NCBI GenBank assembly: GCA_028291405.1
Contig: JAQGID010000067.1
Span: 1-45,327, forward strand
Source of the DNA: Rhodospirillales bacterium
GTDB taxonomy: Bacteria > Pseudomonadota > Alphaproteobacteria > ATCC43930 > CGMCC-115725
Length of the DNA: 45,327 bases
Direction: 5' to 3'
The position numbers and the translations under genes are program-made. A model generated the notes under the pieces. It was not told the DNA's origin. It saw only the letters and a program-made list of their open reading frames with translations, and searched no databases. Of the stretch, positions 8,412 to 15,679 are shown one piece after another (the first letter of the stretch is position 1; each line of letters opens with the position of its first letter).

Positions 8412-9263
8412 TCAGTTCTTGTGGCGGCCGGCCCAGTGGATCACCCGGTGCTCGACCGCACTTATCGTCAGATGCAATCCTATGCCGATGAGGCCGAGCA
8501 GGACCAGCGCCGCGAAGACGCTGGCGACGTCGGATACCGCCTGCGCCTGGGTGATCGCGACGCCGATCCCCGATTGCGCCCCGAGAAACTCGGCAACCAG
8601 CGTGCCGAGCAGCGCATAGACCATCCCCATGTCGAGCCCGGCGAAGATATAGGGCGCGGCGGAGGGCAGCTTGACGAAGCGGTAGGTCTCGAGCCGCGTC
8701 GCCGCGAGGGCGCGCATCAGCGCCAGGCGCTCGGGGTCGGTCGTGCGGATGCCGGTGAAGGTGTTGACCATCAGCGGGAAGAAGGCGAGCAGCGCCGCCA
8801 TGGTGATCTTCGAGCCGTCGCCGAAGCCGCACCAAATGACGATTAGCGGCGCGATCGCGACCTTAGGCAGCGCCTGCAGCGCGAAGGCATAGGGCATGAC
8901 GATCGTCTCGATCGGCCGGAACTCGGCCATCAGCGAGCCGAGCGCGATGCCCAGCACGGCGCCGATGACGAAGCCGATCGCCGAGTTGACCAGCGTCGAG
9001 GCGAGCGGCAGGTAGAATCCGACCTGGCTGTCGAGCGGCACGGCCAGGCCCGACCACAACGCATTGGCGACGCGCAGTGGCGAGGGCAGGATATAGGGCG
9101 GCAGCTTGAACCAGGTGACGCAGAGCCACCACAGCGCCAGTAGCGCGACCAGGCTGGCGAGCGTCAGCGCCATCCGCCCGACGCCGGCGGCGATCCGCAT
9201 GCCGCCGAGAGCGGGCTCGACCTCCGGCGCCAGCGGCAGCTCCTCGGCCTTGCCGGCGCTCAT
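8412..9263 (-). CDS. ABC transporter permease, SsuC/TauC-like
   Basis: A 283-residue inner-membrane protein with about six hydrophobic segments and the BPD_transp_1 cytoplasmic loop (EAA-like RALAATRLETYRFVKLPSAAPYIFAG). This loop docks on the ATPase. Its ATG overlaps the ATPase stop by four bases (ATGA at 9263-9260), which suggests translational coupling. It belongs with the NMT1 binding protein that follows. Length is typical of SsuC/TauC permeases. No defect is visible, unlike the second permease of this type near 20 kb. Confidence 0.88.
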   Translation of the reverse strand: MSAGKAEELPLAPEVEPALGGMRIAAGVGRMALTLASLVALLALWWLCVTWFKLPPYILPSPLRVANALWSGLAVPLDSQVGFYLPLASTLVNSAIGFVIGAVLGIALGSLMAEFRPIETIVMPYAFALQALPKVAIAPLIVIWCGFGDGSKITMAALLAFFPLMVNTFTGIRTTDPERLALMRALAATRLETYRFVKLPSAAPYIFAGLDMGMVYALLGTLVAEFLGAQSGIGVAITQAQAVSDVASVFAALVLLGLIGIGLHLTISAVEHRVIHWAGRHKN

Positions 9264-10096
9264 TGCGCCTCCTCGCCGGAAGATTCGTCGAGGAGGGCGC
9301 GGATCTCGCGCGTCAGCTGCAGATACTCGGGATGGCCGGTGGTCTCGGCGAAGTTTCGCGGCCGCTCGAGCTCGACCGGGAAATCCTGCAGGATGCGGCC
9401 GGGCCGCGGCGACATCACGACGACTCGGTCGCCGAGGAAGACCGCCTCGGCGATCGAATGGGTGATCAGCAGCACGGTCTTGCGGCTCGCCTGCCAGATG
9501 CGCTGCAGCTCGACGTTCATCCGCTCGCGCGTCAGCGCGTCGAGCGCCCCGAAGGGCTCGTCCATCAGCAGCACCTTGGGATCGCGCACCAAGGCGCGGC
9601 AGATCGCGGCGCGCTGCTGCATGCCGCCCGAGAGCTCGTAGGGGTATTTGTCGCTGAAGCCGCCGAGCCCGACGACGCCCAGCAGCTCGCGCACGAGACC
9701 GTCGTCGTCCCCGGCCTTATCGGGATCGGCGCTGGCGAGGCGCAGCGGCAAGCCGACGTTCTCCAGCACAGTCATCCATGGCAGCAGCGTCGCGTTCTGA
9801 AAGACCATGCCGACCTCGCGCGAGGGGCCGCGCACCGGCGCGCCCGCGAGGGTCAGGCGTCCCGATGTGACGGTGTCGAGCCCGGCGACGAGCCGCAGGA
9901 GCGAGCTCTTGCCGCAGCCCGAAGGTCCGACGATGCAGACGAAATCGCCGTCGTCGATCACCAGGTCGATGCCTGCGATGGCTTCGACCCGCGCGCCGGA
10001 GACGGTGCGATAGACCTTCGAGATCCCCGTCGCGGCGATCAACGGTTGCTGCGCGATCTTGTCCTCCCCTGTGGCTTTGTTTGCGCCTTGTGACAT
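9260..10096 (-). CDS. ABC transporter ATP-binding protein, SsuB/TauB-like
   Basis: A 278-residue ATPase with Walker A GPSGCGKSS, Q-loop MVFQNATLLPWMTV, signature LSGGMQQR, Walker B VLLMDEPFGALD and H-loop LITHS, all intact. It powers the downstream permease. I place the start at the ATG at 10096-10094, preceded by GGATAGG; the frame remains open through the upstream repeat but that extension has a repeat-derived composition. First gene of the minus-strand series; its promoter should lie in 10097-10251, facing the Rieske gene. Confidence 0.9.
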   Translation of the reverse strand: MSQGANKATGEDKIAQQPLIAATGISKVYRTVSGARVEAIAGIDLVIDDGDFVCIVGPSGCGKSSLLRLVAGLDTVTSGRLTLAGAPVRGPSREVGMVFQNATLLPWMTVLENVGLPLRLASADPDKAGDDDGLVRELLGVVGLGGFSDKYPYELSGGMQQRAAICRALVRDPKVLLMDEPFGALDALTRERMNVELQRIWQASRKTVLLITHSIAEAVFLGDRVVVMSPRPGRILQDFPVELERPRNFAETTGHPEYLQLTREIRALLDESSGEEAQ

Positions 10097-10149
10097 CCTA
10101 TCCGATGCAGATGACGTTACGCCATACCACCGGACGCAGCTGCCCACAC

Positions 10150-10195
10150 AGAACCCTCGTCCCCGACTTCGGGGAGAGGGCAGGGTGAGGGGGTG
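10150..10195. repeat. Dispersed palindromic repeat between divergent operons
   Basis: CCCCG (10161-10165), a four-base loop and CGGGG (10170-10174), flanked by CCCTC and GAGAGGGCAGGGTGAGGG, match the widespread proteobacterial intergenic repeat seen as 'CTCACCCTGCCCTCTCCCC'. It occupies the middle of the 155-base spacer between the transporter operon and the Rieske gene, so it may affect both promoters. Its recognition as a family repeat is from memory of other genomes; only one copy is visible here. Confidence 0.6.
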
Positions 10196-10251
10196 GTTCA
10201 ACCGCGCCGGACAATGGACTAGACTCGCGGCGGCAAGCGAGAGAGGCGAGA

Positions 10252-11424
10252 ATGAACGAGATCCGGCGCAAGCTCGACACCGGCACCGCCTACGGCCGTC
10301 CACACGGCGTCACCAACCGCGCCCTGACCGAGACCGGTGCCGGCACCAGGATGGGCGAGCTGCTGCGCCGCTACTGGCACCCGGTCGCGCTCGCGTCCGA
10401 CGCGGCGGCGGTCCCGAAGCGGATCCGCGCCTTGAGCGAGGACCTCGTCCTCTTTCGCGACGGCGCCGGCCGGCCCGGCCTCGTCCATGCCCGCTGCGCC
10501 CATCGCGGCACGACGCTCTACCACGGCAAGGTCGAGGAGCGCGGCATCCGCTGCTGCTATCACGGCTGGCTGTTCGAGGTCGAAGGCAGATGCCTCGACC
10601 AGCCCTGCGAGCCGGGCGGTGGCCTCCACAAGGACCGCATCCGCCAGCCGTGGTACCCGGTCGAGGAGCGCTACGGTCTTGTCTTCGCCTACATGGGCCC
10701 GCCGGAGCGGCAGCCGGTGCTGCCGCGCTGGGACATCATGGAGCAGCTCGAGCCCGGCGACGAGATCGTCGCCGACGACAACATGATGAGCGGCGACAAG
10801 GTGATCCCGTGCAGCTGGACGCATCACCTCGACAATATCCCCGACCACTACCACGTGCCGATCCTGCACGGCGCAATCAGCGGCATCCAGTTCGGCGAGC
10901 TGCTCGGGCGGATGCCGGCGATCACCTGGGAACACACGGCGAAGGGGCTCAACACGATCGCCCGCCGCAAGCTCGACGACGGCAAGATCCTGCTGCGCAT
11001 CGACGAGGGCATCTTGCCGAACATCCGCGTCATACCGGACCCCGGTGTCTCGCGCTACGGCCAGAGCGAATCGATCTCCTGGCTGCTGCCCGTCGACGAC
11101 ACGCATTACATGCTCTACGCCGCACTGCGCAAATCGCCGGGCTGGAGCCGGACGAAGACCAAGCCCGGCGGCAAGCTCTGGGTCGAGATGACCGAGGCGG
11201 AGCATCGGCGCCATCCCGACGATTTCGAGGCGCAGGCGGGCCAAGGGCCGCTGACCCTGCACTCCGACGAGCATCTCGCGACGACCGACACCGGCGTCGC
11301 CATGCTGCGCCGCATGCTGCTGCAGCAGGCCGACGCGGTGGCGGAAGGACGGGACCCGCTCGGGGTGGGCTTCGACGGGGAAATGATGACGACGGACGCA
11401 GGGAATTTCCTGCTTGAGGGATGA
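10252..11424 (+). CDS. Rieske (2Fe-2S) aromatic ring-hydroxylating oxygenase alpha subunit
   Basis: A 390-residue oxygenase component. The Rieske cluster ligands are C82-x-H84 and C101-x2-H104, spaced 16 residues apart. The mononuclear iron motif is D194-x3-D198-x2-H201-x4-H206 (in LDNIPDHYHVPILH). It belongs to the phthalate/vanillate-like monooxygenase group rather than two-subunit dioxygenases, since no beta subunit is present. It would hydroxylate or O-demethylate an aromatic or heterocyclic substrate using electrons from a reductase, which is not in the window. A GAGAGGCGAGA site precedes the ATG. It is divergent from the transporter operon and probably regulated with it. Confidence 0.9.
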   Translation: MNEIRRKLDTGTAYGRPHGVTNRALTETGAGTRMGELLRRYWHPVALASDAAAVPKRIRALSEDLVLFRDGAGRPGLVHARCAHRGTTLYHGKVEERGIRCCYHGWLFEVEGRCLDQPCEPGGGLHKDRIRQPWYPVEERYGLVFAYMGPPERQPVLPRWDIMEQLEPGDEIVADDNMMSGDKVIPCSWTHHLDNIPDHYHVPILHGAISGIQFGELLGRMPAITWEHTAKGLNTIARRKLDDGKILLRIDEGILPNIRVIPDPGVSRYGQSESISWLLPVDDTHYMLYAALRKSPGWSRTKTKPGGKLWVEMTEAEHRRHPDDFEAQAGQGPLTLHSDEHLATTDTGVAMLRRMLLQQADAVAEGRDPLGVGFDGEMMTTDAGNFLLEG

Positions 11425-11475
11425 AGCCCGGCCAGGCGATGGAACGCACGAATACCTAGCCGCGCCATCCACCCC

Positions 11476-11511
11476 GAGCACGTGTGGGAAGACGAGCACG
11501 TGTGGGAAGAA
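11476..11511. repeat. Two tandem 18-bp repeats carrying CACGTG
   Basis: GAGCACGTGTGGGAAGAC is followed directly by GAGCACGTGTGGGAAGAA (17 of 18 identical), then a decayed third start (GAGGATGTG). Each unit contains the palindrome CACGTG. The repeat lies in the 109 bases between the convergent Rieske and metallo-beta-lactamase-fold genes. It could be a slippage product or protein-binding sites; its position after both genes argues against a promoter role. Confidence 0.6.
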
Positions 11512-11533
11512 GAGGATGTGTCGCGGGCGCGAA

Positions 11534-12556
11534 TTACCCCTTCGCCACGCTCAGACAGATCGGCGTGCGGTAGAGCGGATAGATCGTCTTCGTCGCCGGC
11601 ATTGTGTCGCGGATCTTCTCGAACAGCGGGTGGACGCCGATGTCGAGGAAGGTGCCGACCGCCTCGTCATGATGCGAGGGGATGTAGAGCTTCGGCTTGA
11701 AGAGGTCGACGAGCGCGAAGGTATAGGGCACCTGCGCCTCGGGAACCGGGTGGCCCTGATAGGCGATGACCGCAACGTCCACCGGCCCGACCTTCGCGGC
11801 AAGGGCGCGGTCGCCGTCGGTCACCGGCCCGGCGCTGTCGATGAACAGCACCTTGAACCCGGTATCGAGGGTGAAGAGATAGGCCATCGTGCCCGCGGTG
11901 ATGACCTCGGGCGCGAAAGTGCCGCGGTCGAAGACGGCCTTCGCCGCGGCCTTCTCCTCGGCCGTCATCGGCGGGGTCTCGAGCTCGAAGAGGTGGCTCG
12001 TCGCCTTCAGAACCTCGGGCGAGAGGGTCGAGTGTTGCGCCAGGGCGACGTCGACGGCGACGCCGGAATAGGTCAGCCGGTCACCGTCCTTCACCGTCAC
12101 CGTCTGGCTCGCCGGCACGCCGAGCGCGACCGCCTCCTTGGTCGAGACCGCGGCGCCGATCACCTTGGCGCCGGTCTGGCGGGCCACCGGACCGACGTCG
12201 GAAATATGGTCGAAATGCGCATGGCCGATCATGACCGCCGTCGCCCGCTTGACCTGCGCCGGCGTGAAGCCGAGGTCGGGATAGCGCGGCCCGCGATCGT
12301 AGAACGTGTCGAGCAGGAAGACCTGGCCCTTATAGTCGAGCTCGTAATTCGCCGTGCCGAGCCAGCGCAGGGTGATCGCCGACTGCGCGGCCGGCAGGAT
12401 CGGCCCGCCCGTCGCGGCCGGCGTCTCGCTGCTGCAGGCCGCCTGCGAGTCGAGAGCGCCGGCGGCTGACGTCGAGCCGGTCTGGGCGCATCCGCCCAGC
12501 AACAGCGCGGCGGCCATTGCGGTGCCGATAACAAGTCTCCTGGACGACGACCCCAT
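11534..12556 (-). CDS. Metallo-beta-lactamase-fold hydrolase, predicted lipoprotein
   Basis: A 340-residue protein with a lipoprotein signal: twin basic residues, hydrophobic stretch, and lipobox LGGC at residues 20-23. The MBL-fold metal motif is GHAHFDHISD, followed by further ligand candidates (QHS; a late PSHHDE). It resembles the UlaG-like/beta-lactamase_2 group of unassigned hydrolases. It would act in the periplasm attached to a membrane. GGGGGAGGAATCGC lies before the ATG. It is 66 bases downstream of the Sel1 protein gene, on the same strand. Substrate unknown; a true beta-lactamase is unlikely from the motif spacing. Confidence 0.8.
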   Translation of the reverse strand: MGSSSRRLVIGTAMAAALLLGGCAQTGSTSAAGALDSQAACSSETPAATGGPILPAAQSAITLRWLGTANYELDYKGQVFLLDTFYDRGPRYPDLGFTPAQVKRATAVMIGHAHFDHISDVGPVARQTGAKVIGAAVSTKEAVALGVPASQTVTVKDGDRLTYSGVAVDVALAQHSTLSPEVLKATSHLFELETPPMTAEEKAAAKAVFDRGTFAPEVITAGTMAYLFTLDTGFKVLFIDSAGPVTDGDRALAAKVGPVDVAVIAYQGHPVPEAQVPYTFALVDLFKPKLYIPSHHDEAVGTFLDIGVHPLFEKIRDTMPATKTIYPLYRTPICLSVAKG

Positions 12557-12622
12557 GCGATTCCTCCCCCGCAGCGTTTGCTTGCCGCAACGCTACTGCG
12601 AAGTCGTTGCCGGAGCTACTAC

Positions 12623-13351
12623 TCAGGAAGGCCGGGTCTGGGGCAGTGTCGCGCCGGCGACCTGCTCCGCCGGCGGCGCGTGTCCGCTCTGCGCATCGGC
12701 GGTCAGCAGCCGCTCCTGGGCCGCCGCTTCGCCGCTGGCCCGCGCCGCCTCGGCCGGCGTCAGCGCCGCCAGCACGCGATCGCGCCATTGCGCGGCCTGC
12801 GCATCGCCGTCGCGTGCCGCGATGTTAAGCCAGACATAGGCTTGGCGCGGATCCTTCGCCGTGCCGAGTCCCTGCGCGTAGATCAGCCCAAGCTCGCGTT
12901 GCGCGGCGGCGTCGCCGTGCTCAGCGGCGCGGCTCAGCCATTGCTTCGCGGCGCCGGTATCCTGGAGCACGCCGTGACCGTCGAGATAGAGCTTACCGAG
13001 CTGCGCAGCCGCCCGGGCCGAGCCGGCATCCGCCGCCTTGGTCAGCAGGGTCACCGCCTGCTGGGTGTTCGGGGCGACGCCGAGCCCGTCCTGATAGAGA
13101 TGGGCGAGCCACAGCTCTGCCGCCGGGTTGTTCTTGTCAGCTAGCGCCTGGAAGACGCGATGGGCCTTCGCGTAGTCATTGGCGTCCAGCGCGGCGATGC
13201 CCTCGGCGAGTGTGCTGCCGCTCGGTTGCGTCTGCCGGTCTTGCCAGCCGAAGGCGATGGCGCTGCTGAGGATGGCGAGGACCGCGACGGGCAGCAGCAT
13301 CGTCAGGGGCTTTCCCGACCTGATGGTCGTCGGAAAGCTTGGAATCTTCAT
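12623..13351 (-). CDS. Sel1-repeat (TPR-like) protein with N-terminal membrane anchor
   Basis: A 242-residue protein. Residues 15-36 form one hydrophobic segment (signal anchor). Residues about 65-190 hold three Sel1 repeats, each with the pattern A.LWLAHLYQDGLGV / AQLGKLYLDGHGV / RELGLIYAQGLGT. The C-terminal 50 residues are Ala/Gln-rich and probably disordered. Sel1 proteins are periplasmic or secreted scaffolds for protein-protein contact. GGAGCG precedes the ATG, and the start overlaps the stop of a small upstream reading frame by an ATGA. The partner is unknown. Confidence 0.82.
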   Translation of the reverse strand: MKIPSFPTTIRSGKPLTMLLPVAVLAILSSAIAFGWQDRQTQPSGSTLAEGIAALDANDYAKAHRVFQALADKNNPAAELWLAHLYQDGLGVAPNTQQAVTLLTKAADAGSARAAAQLGKLYLDGHGVLQDTGAAKQWLSRAAEHGDAAAQRELGLIYAQGLGTAKDPRQAYVWLNIAARDGDAQAAQWRDRVLAALTPAEAARASGEAAAQERLLTADAQSGHAPPAEQVAGATLPQTRPS

Positions 13352-13581
13352 TGCAACGCTCCATTGGTCGAATGCACGAGGCAGCCCCGTAGATTGGGTT
13401 GCCGCGGCGAGATGTCAGCTGACGGGCGGATGACATCGCTGACAGGTTCGGCGGAGGCTGCCCGCGAAGTCGCTCCCCCGGCCCGGTTCTTCGAGGTCTT
13501 GCCGTCGCAAGCGGCGCGTGACGGCTTGGCGGCGGGGCGATCCCAGTCCATGAGCGTCGTCAATCCTCTATCCGGCGCCAT
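13348..13581 (-). CDS. Possible small protein translationally coupled to the Sel1 gene
   Basis: A 77-codon frame starts with ATG right after AGGGAGCCGGCG, a good ribosome-binding site, and ends with an ATGA overlap on the Sel1 start. The peptide (beginning MAPDRGLTTLMDWDRPAAKP) has no domain, signal peptide or membrane segment that I recognise. It could be a real small gene, a leader peptide driving translation of Sel1, or a chance open frame in GC-rich DNA. The start signals and overlap support it; the low-complexity sequence does not. Confidence 0.35.
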   Translation of the reverse strand: MAPDRGLTTLMDWDRPAAKPSRAACDGKTSKNRAGGATSRAASAEPVSDVIRPSADISPRQPNLRGCLVHSTNGALQ

Positions 13582-13680
13582 CGCCGGCTCCCTATTAAAC
13601 TTTTGTCATGATGGCATGGCCCCCCGCTTTGCCGCCTATCAACGCAGACAGGACGTTGCGGCTGCTCAGGCGAGGAAGCG

Positions 13681-13887
13681 ATGGAATATCGGACGTACTA
13701 CCGCTGCTATTTCATGGACCGGCGGTTGACGATCAGGGCCGTCGCGATGGTCGTGGCTGGGTCCGACGACGAGGCCAGCGTGCTCGCCGGCGACCTCCTG
13801 GCTGACCGCGATGCGCGAGCCGTCGAAGTGTGGGAAGGCTCGCGCCGCGTCCATTTCATCGAGCAATGGAGCAGTCCGCTCGTCTAG
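13681..13887 (+). CDS. Small conserved-looking protein of unknown function
   Basis: A 68-residue protein beginning MEYRTYYRCYFMDRR and ending VEVWEGSRRVHFIEQW, with GAGGAAGCG just before the ATG. Its layout (aromatic-rich strand around YRCYFMDRR, acidic centre DDEASVLAGDLLADRDA, then VEVWEGSRRV) resembles short alphaproteobacterial proteins of about 65-75 residues that read YRLYFLDRDGHI..A..L.....ELWQ..R.V. The function of those is unknown. It is cytoplasmic by appearance, is a single gene, and is divergent from the Sel1 pair. Confidence 0.65.
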   Translation: MEYRTYYRCYFMDRRLTIRAVAMVVAGSDDEASVLAGDLLADRDARAVEVWEGSRRVHFIEQWSSPLV

Positions 13888-14432
13888 CAGCGGAGGGGTC
13901 TTCGGCTTCCTCCGCTTCTGCGATGCTTAGCTTGATCGCTCGATTTGCGGATATACATATTGGCAATAAGACACGCCACCTTGGAACTCCGGGCCTATGC
14001 ACCGGAGCAAAGGGTTCGTGGAATCCCAGCCCGTCACGCGACAAATGGCGCTTGCCATTAATCCGTTTGAGACATAATATGTCCAATTCAACTTCTCCGG
14101 GAGTGCGGAGCATGGACGGTTCGAAAGGCGGCGCGGGATCGGGAGTGGGCGGTTCGTGCCCGGCGTGTCGAAGCGTCGCCGTCCGTCATCCCATCCCTCT
14201 CCGACCTGCATTCGGCCTGCACAACAGGCCGGGCCCGACCTTTGCCGAGCCTGCGCGCCGCCGCGCCGACCTCTCCCGGCGTTCGGCTTCGCCTGCATCC
14301 GCCCTGTATTACGGGCCGAACGCCACGCAGCGCGGCGGCGAGCGAGCCCGCCGCCGCTTGACCTGCCGACCCCGCCGCGTAAGCTCGCGCCGCGCCGTCC
14401 GCGAGCGCGACCCAGGATAAGGAACCGCAGCG
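13888..14432. other. 545-base stretch with no supported gene
   Basis: The first half (13920-14100) is clearly richer in A+T than the surroundings and contains the palindrome at 14071-14083. The second half is GC-rich with short hairpins, for example GGCCTG..CAGGCC near 14217-14232 and GCCC..GGGC near 14300-14320. The open frame from an ATG at 14112 to 14420 encodes an Arg-rich, low-complexity peptide and lacks a convincing ribosome-binding site, so I do not call it. No tRNA fold was recognised. The region could hold the promoter of the SDR gene at 14433 or a small RNA. Confidence 0.5.
14071..14083. promoter_or_regulatory. AT-rich palindrome, possible operator
   Basis: GACATAATATGTC is a perfect inverted repeat about one central A, extended imperfectly by TTGA on the left and CAA on the right. 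It stands out in a local AT-rich island about 350 bases before the SDR start. Such a symmetric site fits a dimeric helix-turn-helix repressor. No regulator gene is adjacent, and the role is inference. Confidence 0.3.
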
Positions 14433-15161
14433 ATGATCGATTTGACCGAGCGCGTCGTCATCGTCACCGGCGCCAGCTCCGGGATCGGCGAGGCGATCGC
14501 GCGCGAGTTCGCCGGCGACGGCGCGATGACGGTGCTCGCGGCGCGCAGCGCCGGCAAGCTCACCGCCCTGGCGGCGGAGCTGCGCGAGGCCGGCGGCACC
14601 GTGCTGGACTGCCCGACCGATGTCACAAGCGAGTCGGACATCCTGCATCTCTTCGCGACGGTGATGGAGAAATTCGGGCGGGTCGACGTGCTCGTCAACA
14701 ACGCCGGTATCGCCGATCACACGCCGACCGTCGACGTCAGCCTTGCCGCCTGGCAGCGCGTCATCGACACCAACCTCACCTCGGCCTTCCTATGCTCGCG
14801 CGAGGCGATGAAGATCATGAAGGCCCAGCGCCGTGGCCGCATCATCAACATCGGCAGCGTCTCGGCGAAGGTGCCGCGGCCCGACACGATCGGCTACGCC
14901 GCGACGAAATTCGCGATGGAGGGGCTGACCCGCTCGCTCGCGCTCGATGGCCGCGACTTCGGCATCGCCGCCTCGATCCTCCACCCCGGCGTCACCACCA
15001 GCATGCTCAGCGGCAAGACCCGCGACATGCCGGCGACCGAGATCATGCCGGCGGTCGAGGTCGCCAGGATCGTCGTGATGATGGCGACGCTCCCCGACGA
15101 GATGAATTTGCTCGAAGGGCTGGTGCTGCCGATCGGGATGGCGTTTCTCGGGCGAGGATAG
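14433..15161 (+). CDS. Short-chain dehydrogenase/reductase (SDR)
   Basis: A 242-residue classical SDR: cofactor motif VTGASSGIGEAIA at the N-terminus, NNAG at residues 89-92, and catalytic Ser142 (GSVS), Tyr155 and Lys159 (YAATK). It would oxidise or reduce an alcohol/ketone with NAD(P); cytoplasmic. AAGGAACC precedes the ATG. It is convergent with the cysteine-cluster gene (8 bases apart). It is intact, unlike the SDR at the window start, and the two are not close paralogues by motif. Substrate unknown. Confidence 0.9.
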   Translation: MIDLTERVVIVTGASSGIGEAIAREFAGDGAMTVLAARSAGKLTALAAELREAGGTVLDCPTDVTSESDILHLFATVMEKFGRVDVLVNNAGIADHTPTVDVSLAAWQRVIDTNLTSAFLCSREAMKIMKAQRRGRIINIGSVSAKVPRPDTIGYAATKFAMEGLTRSLALDGRDFGIAASILHPGVTTSMLSGKTRDMPATEIMPAVEVARIVVMMATLPDEMNLLEGLVLPIGMAFLGRG

Positions 15162-15169
15162 CCGAGGTT

Positions 15170-15562
15170 CTATTCCGCCTTCCGACGCACCATCATGCGC
15201 TCCTCGCCGCAGACGATGAACACGGGGTCGAAGGCTGTCAGCAGCGCCTGCAGCATCTCGGATCCCGGCGGCTCGGCGAGAACGTCGGGACGCATTGGGT
15301 CGAGGTGCAGGACGACGCTGTCATGGTCCTCGCCGTTGAACGAGGCGACAACGCCGCTGCGGTCGGGCCGCAGATCCTCGGGGAAGCTCTCGTCCATCAG
15401 CCAGAAGCACTCGAAGTTGCGGCACGGTTGCGGCCGCGTCGCATGGATGCCGCAGCCGGCTTCGGTGCAGTGCTCACACCATTGCCCGGTCGGCTTCGCG
15501 ATCTCCGGCACGGCGAAGTGCAGGCAGCAGACCGTGCAATCTCCGCAGATACGCGTCGTCAT
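15170..15562 (-). CDS. YkgJ-type cysteine-cluster protein
   Basis: A 130-residue protein with nine cysteines in the first 52 residues: C6, C9, C12, C13, C29, C32, C37, C47 and C52, in the order CGDCTVCC ... WCEHC ... GCGIH ... RPQPCRNFEC. This is the CxxCxxCC arrangement of the YkgJ/UPF0153 zinc- or iron-cluster family, whose role is unknown. I start it at the ATG at 15562-15560, preceded by GGGAGTGAAACC, instead of an upstream in-frame start without a site. It is a single gene, cytoplasmic. The C-terminal half has no recognised motif. Confidence 0.8.
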   Translation of the reverse strand: MTTRICGDCTVCCLHFAVPEIAKPTGQWCEHCTEAGCGIHATRPQPCRNFECFWLMDESFPEDLRPDRSGVVASFNGEDHDSVVLHLDPMRPDVLAEPPGSEMLQALLTAFDPVFIVCGEERMMVRRKAE

Positions 15563-15679
15563 GGTTTCACTCCCGGTGTGGCGGTCGGCGACATCGGCGG
15601 CGCCGCCAGTCTGCACCGAACCGCGGCCGTTGACGACCGATCTGGCCGCTCTACAATCACAGGTAGTCGGGGCGAATTC

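Noticed and set aside
11476-11511. CRISPR array
   Set aside because: Only two directly adjoining 18-bp units without spacers; no cas genes in the window.
14112-14420. A possible 102-residue protein before the SDR gene
   Set aside because: Arg-rich, low complexity, no convincing ribosome site and no recognisable motif.
14156-15679. A 500-residue N-terminal extension of the hybrid kinase
   Set aside because: The extension runs across the SDR gene in another frame and opposite the cysteine-cluster gene; PAS homology begins after the ATG at 15680.
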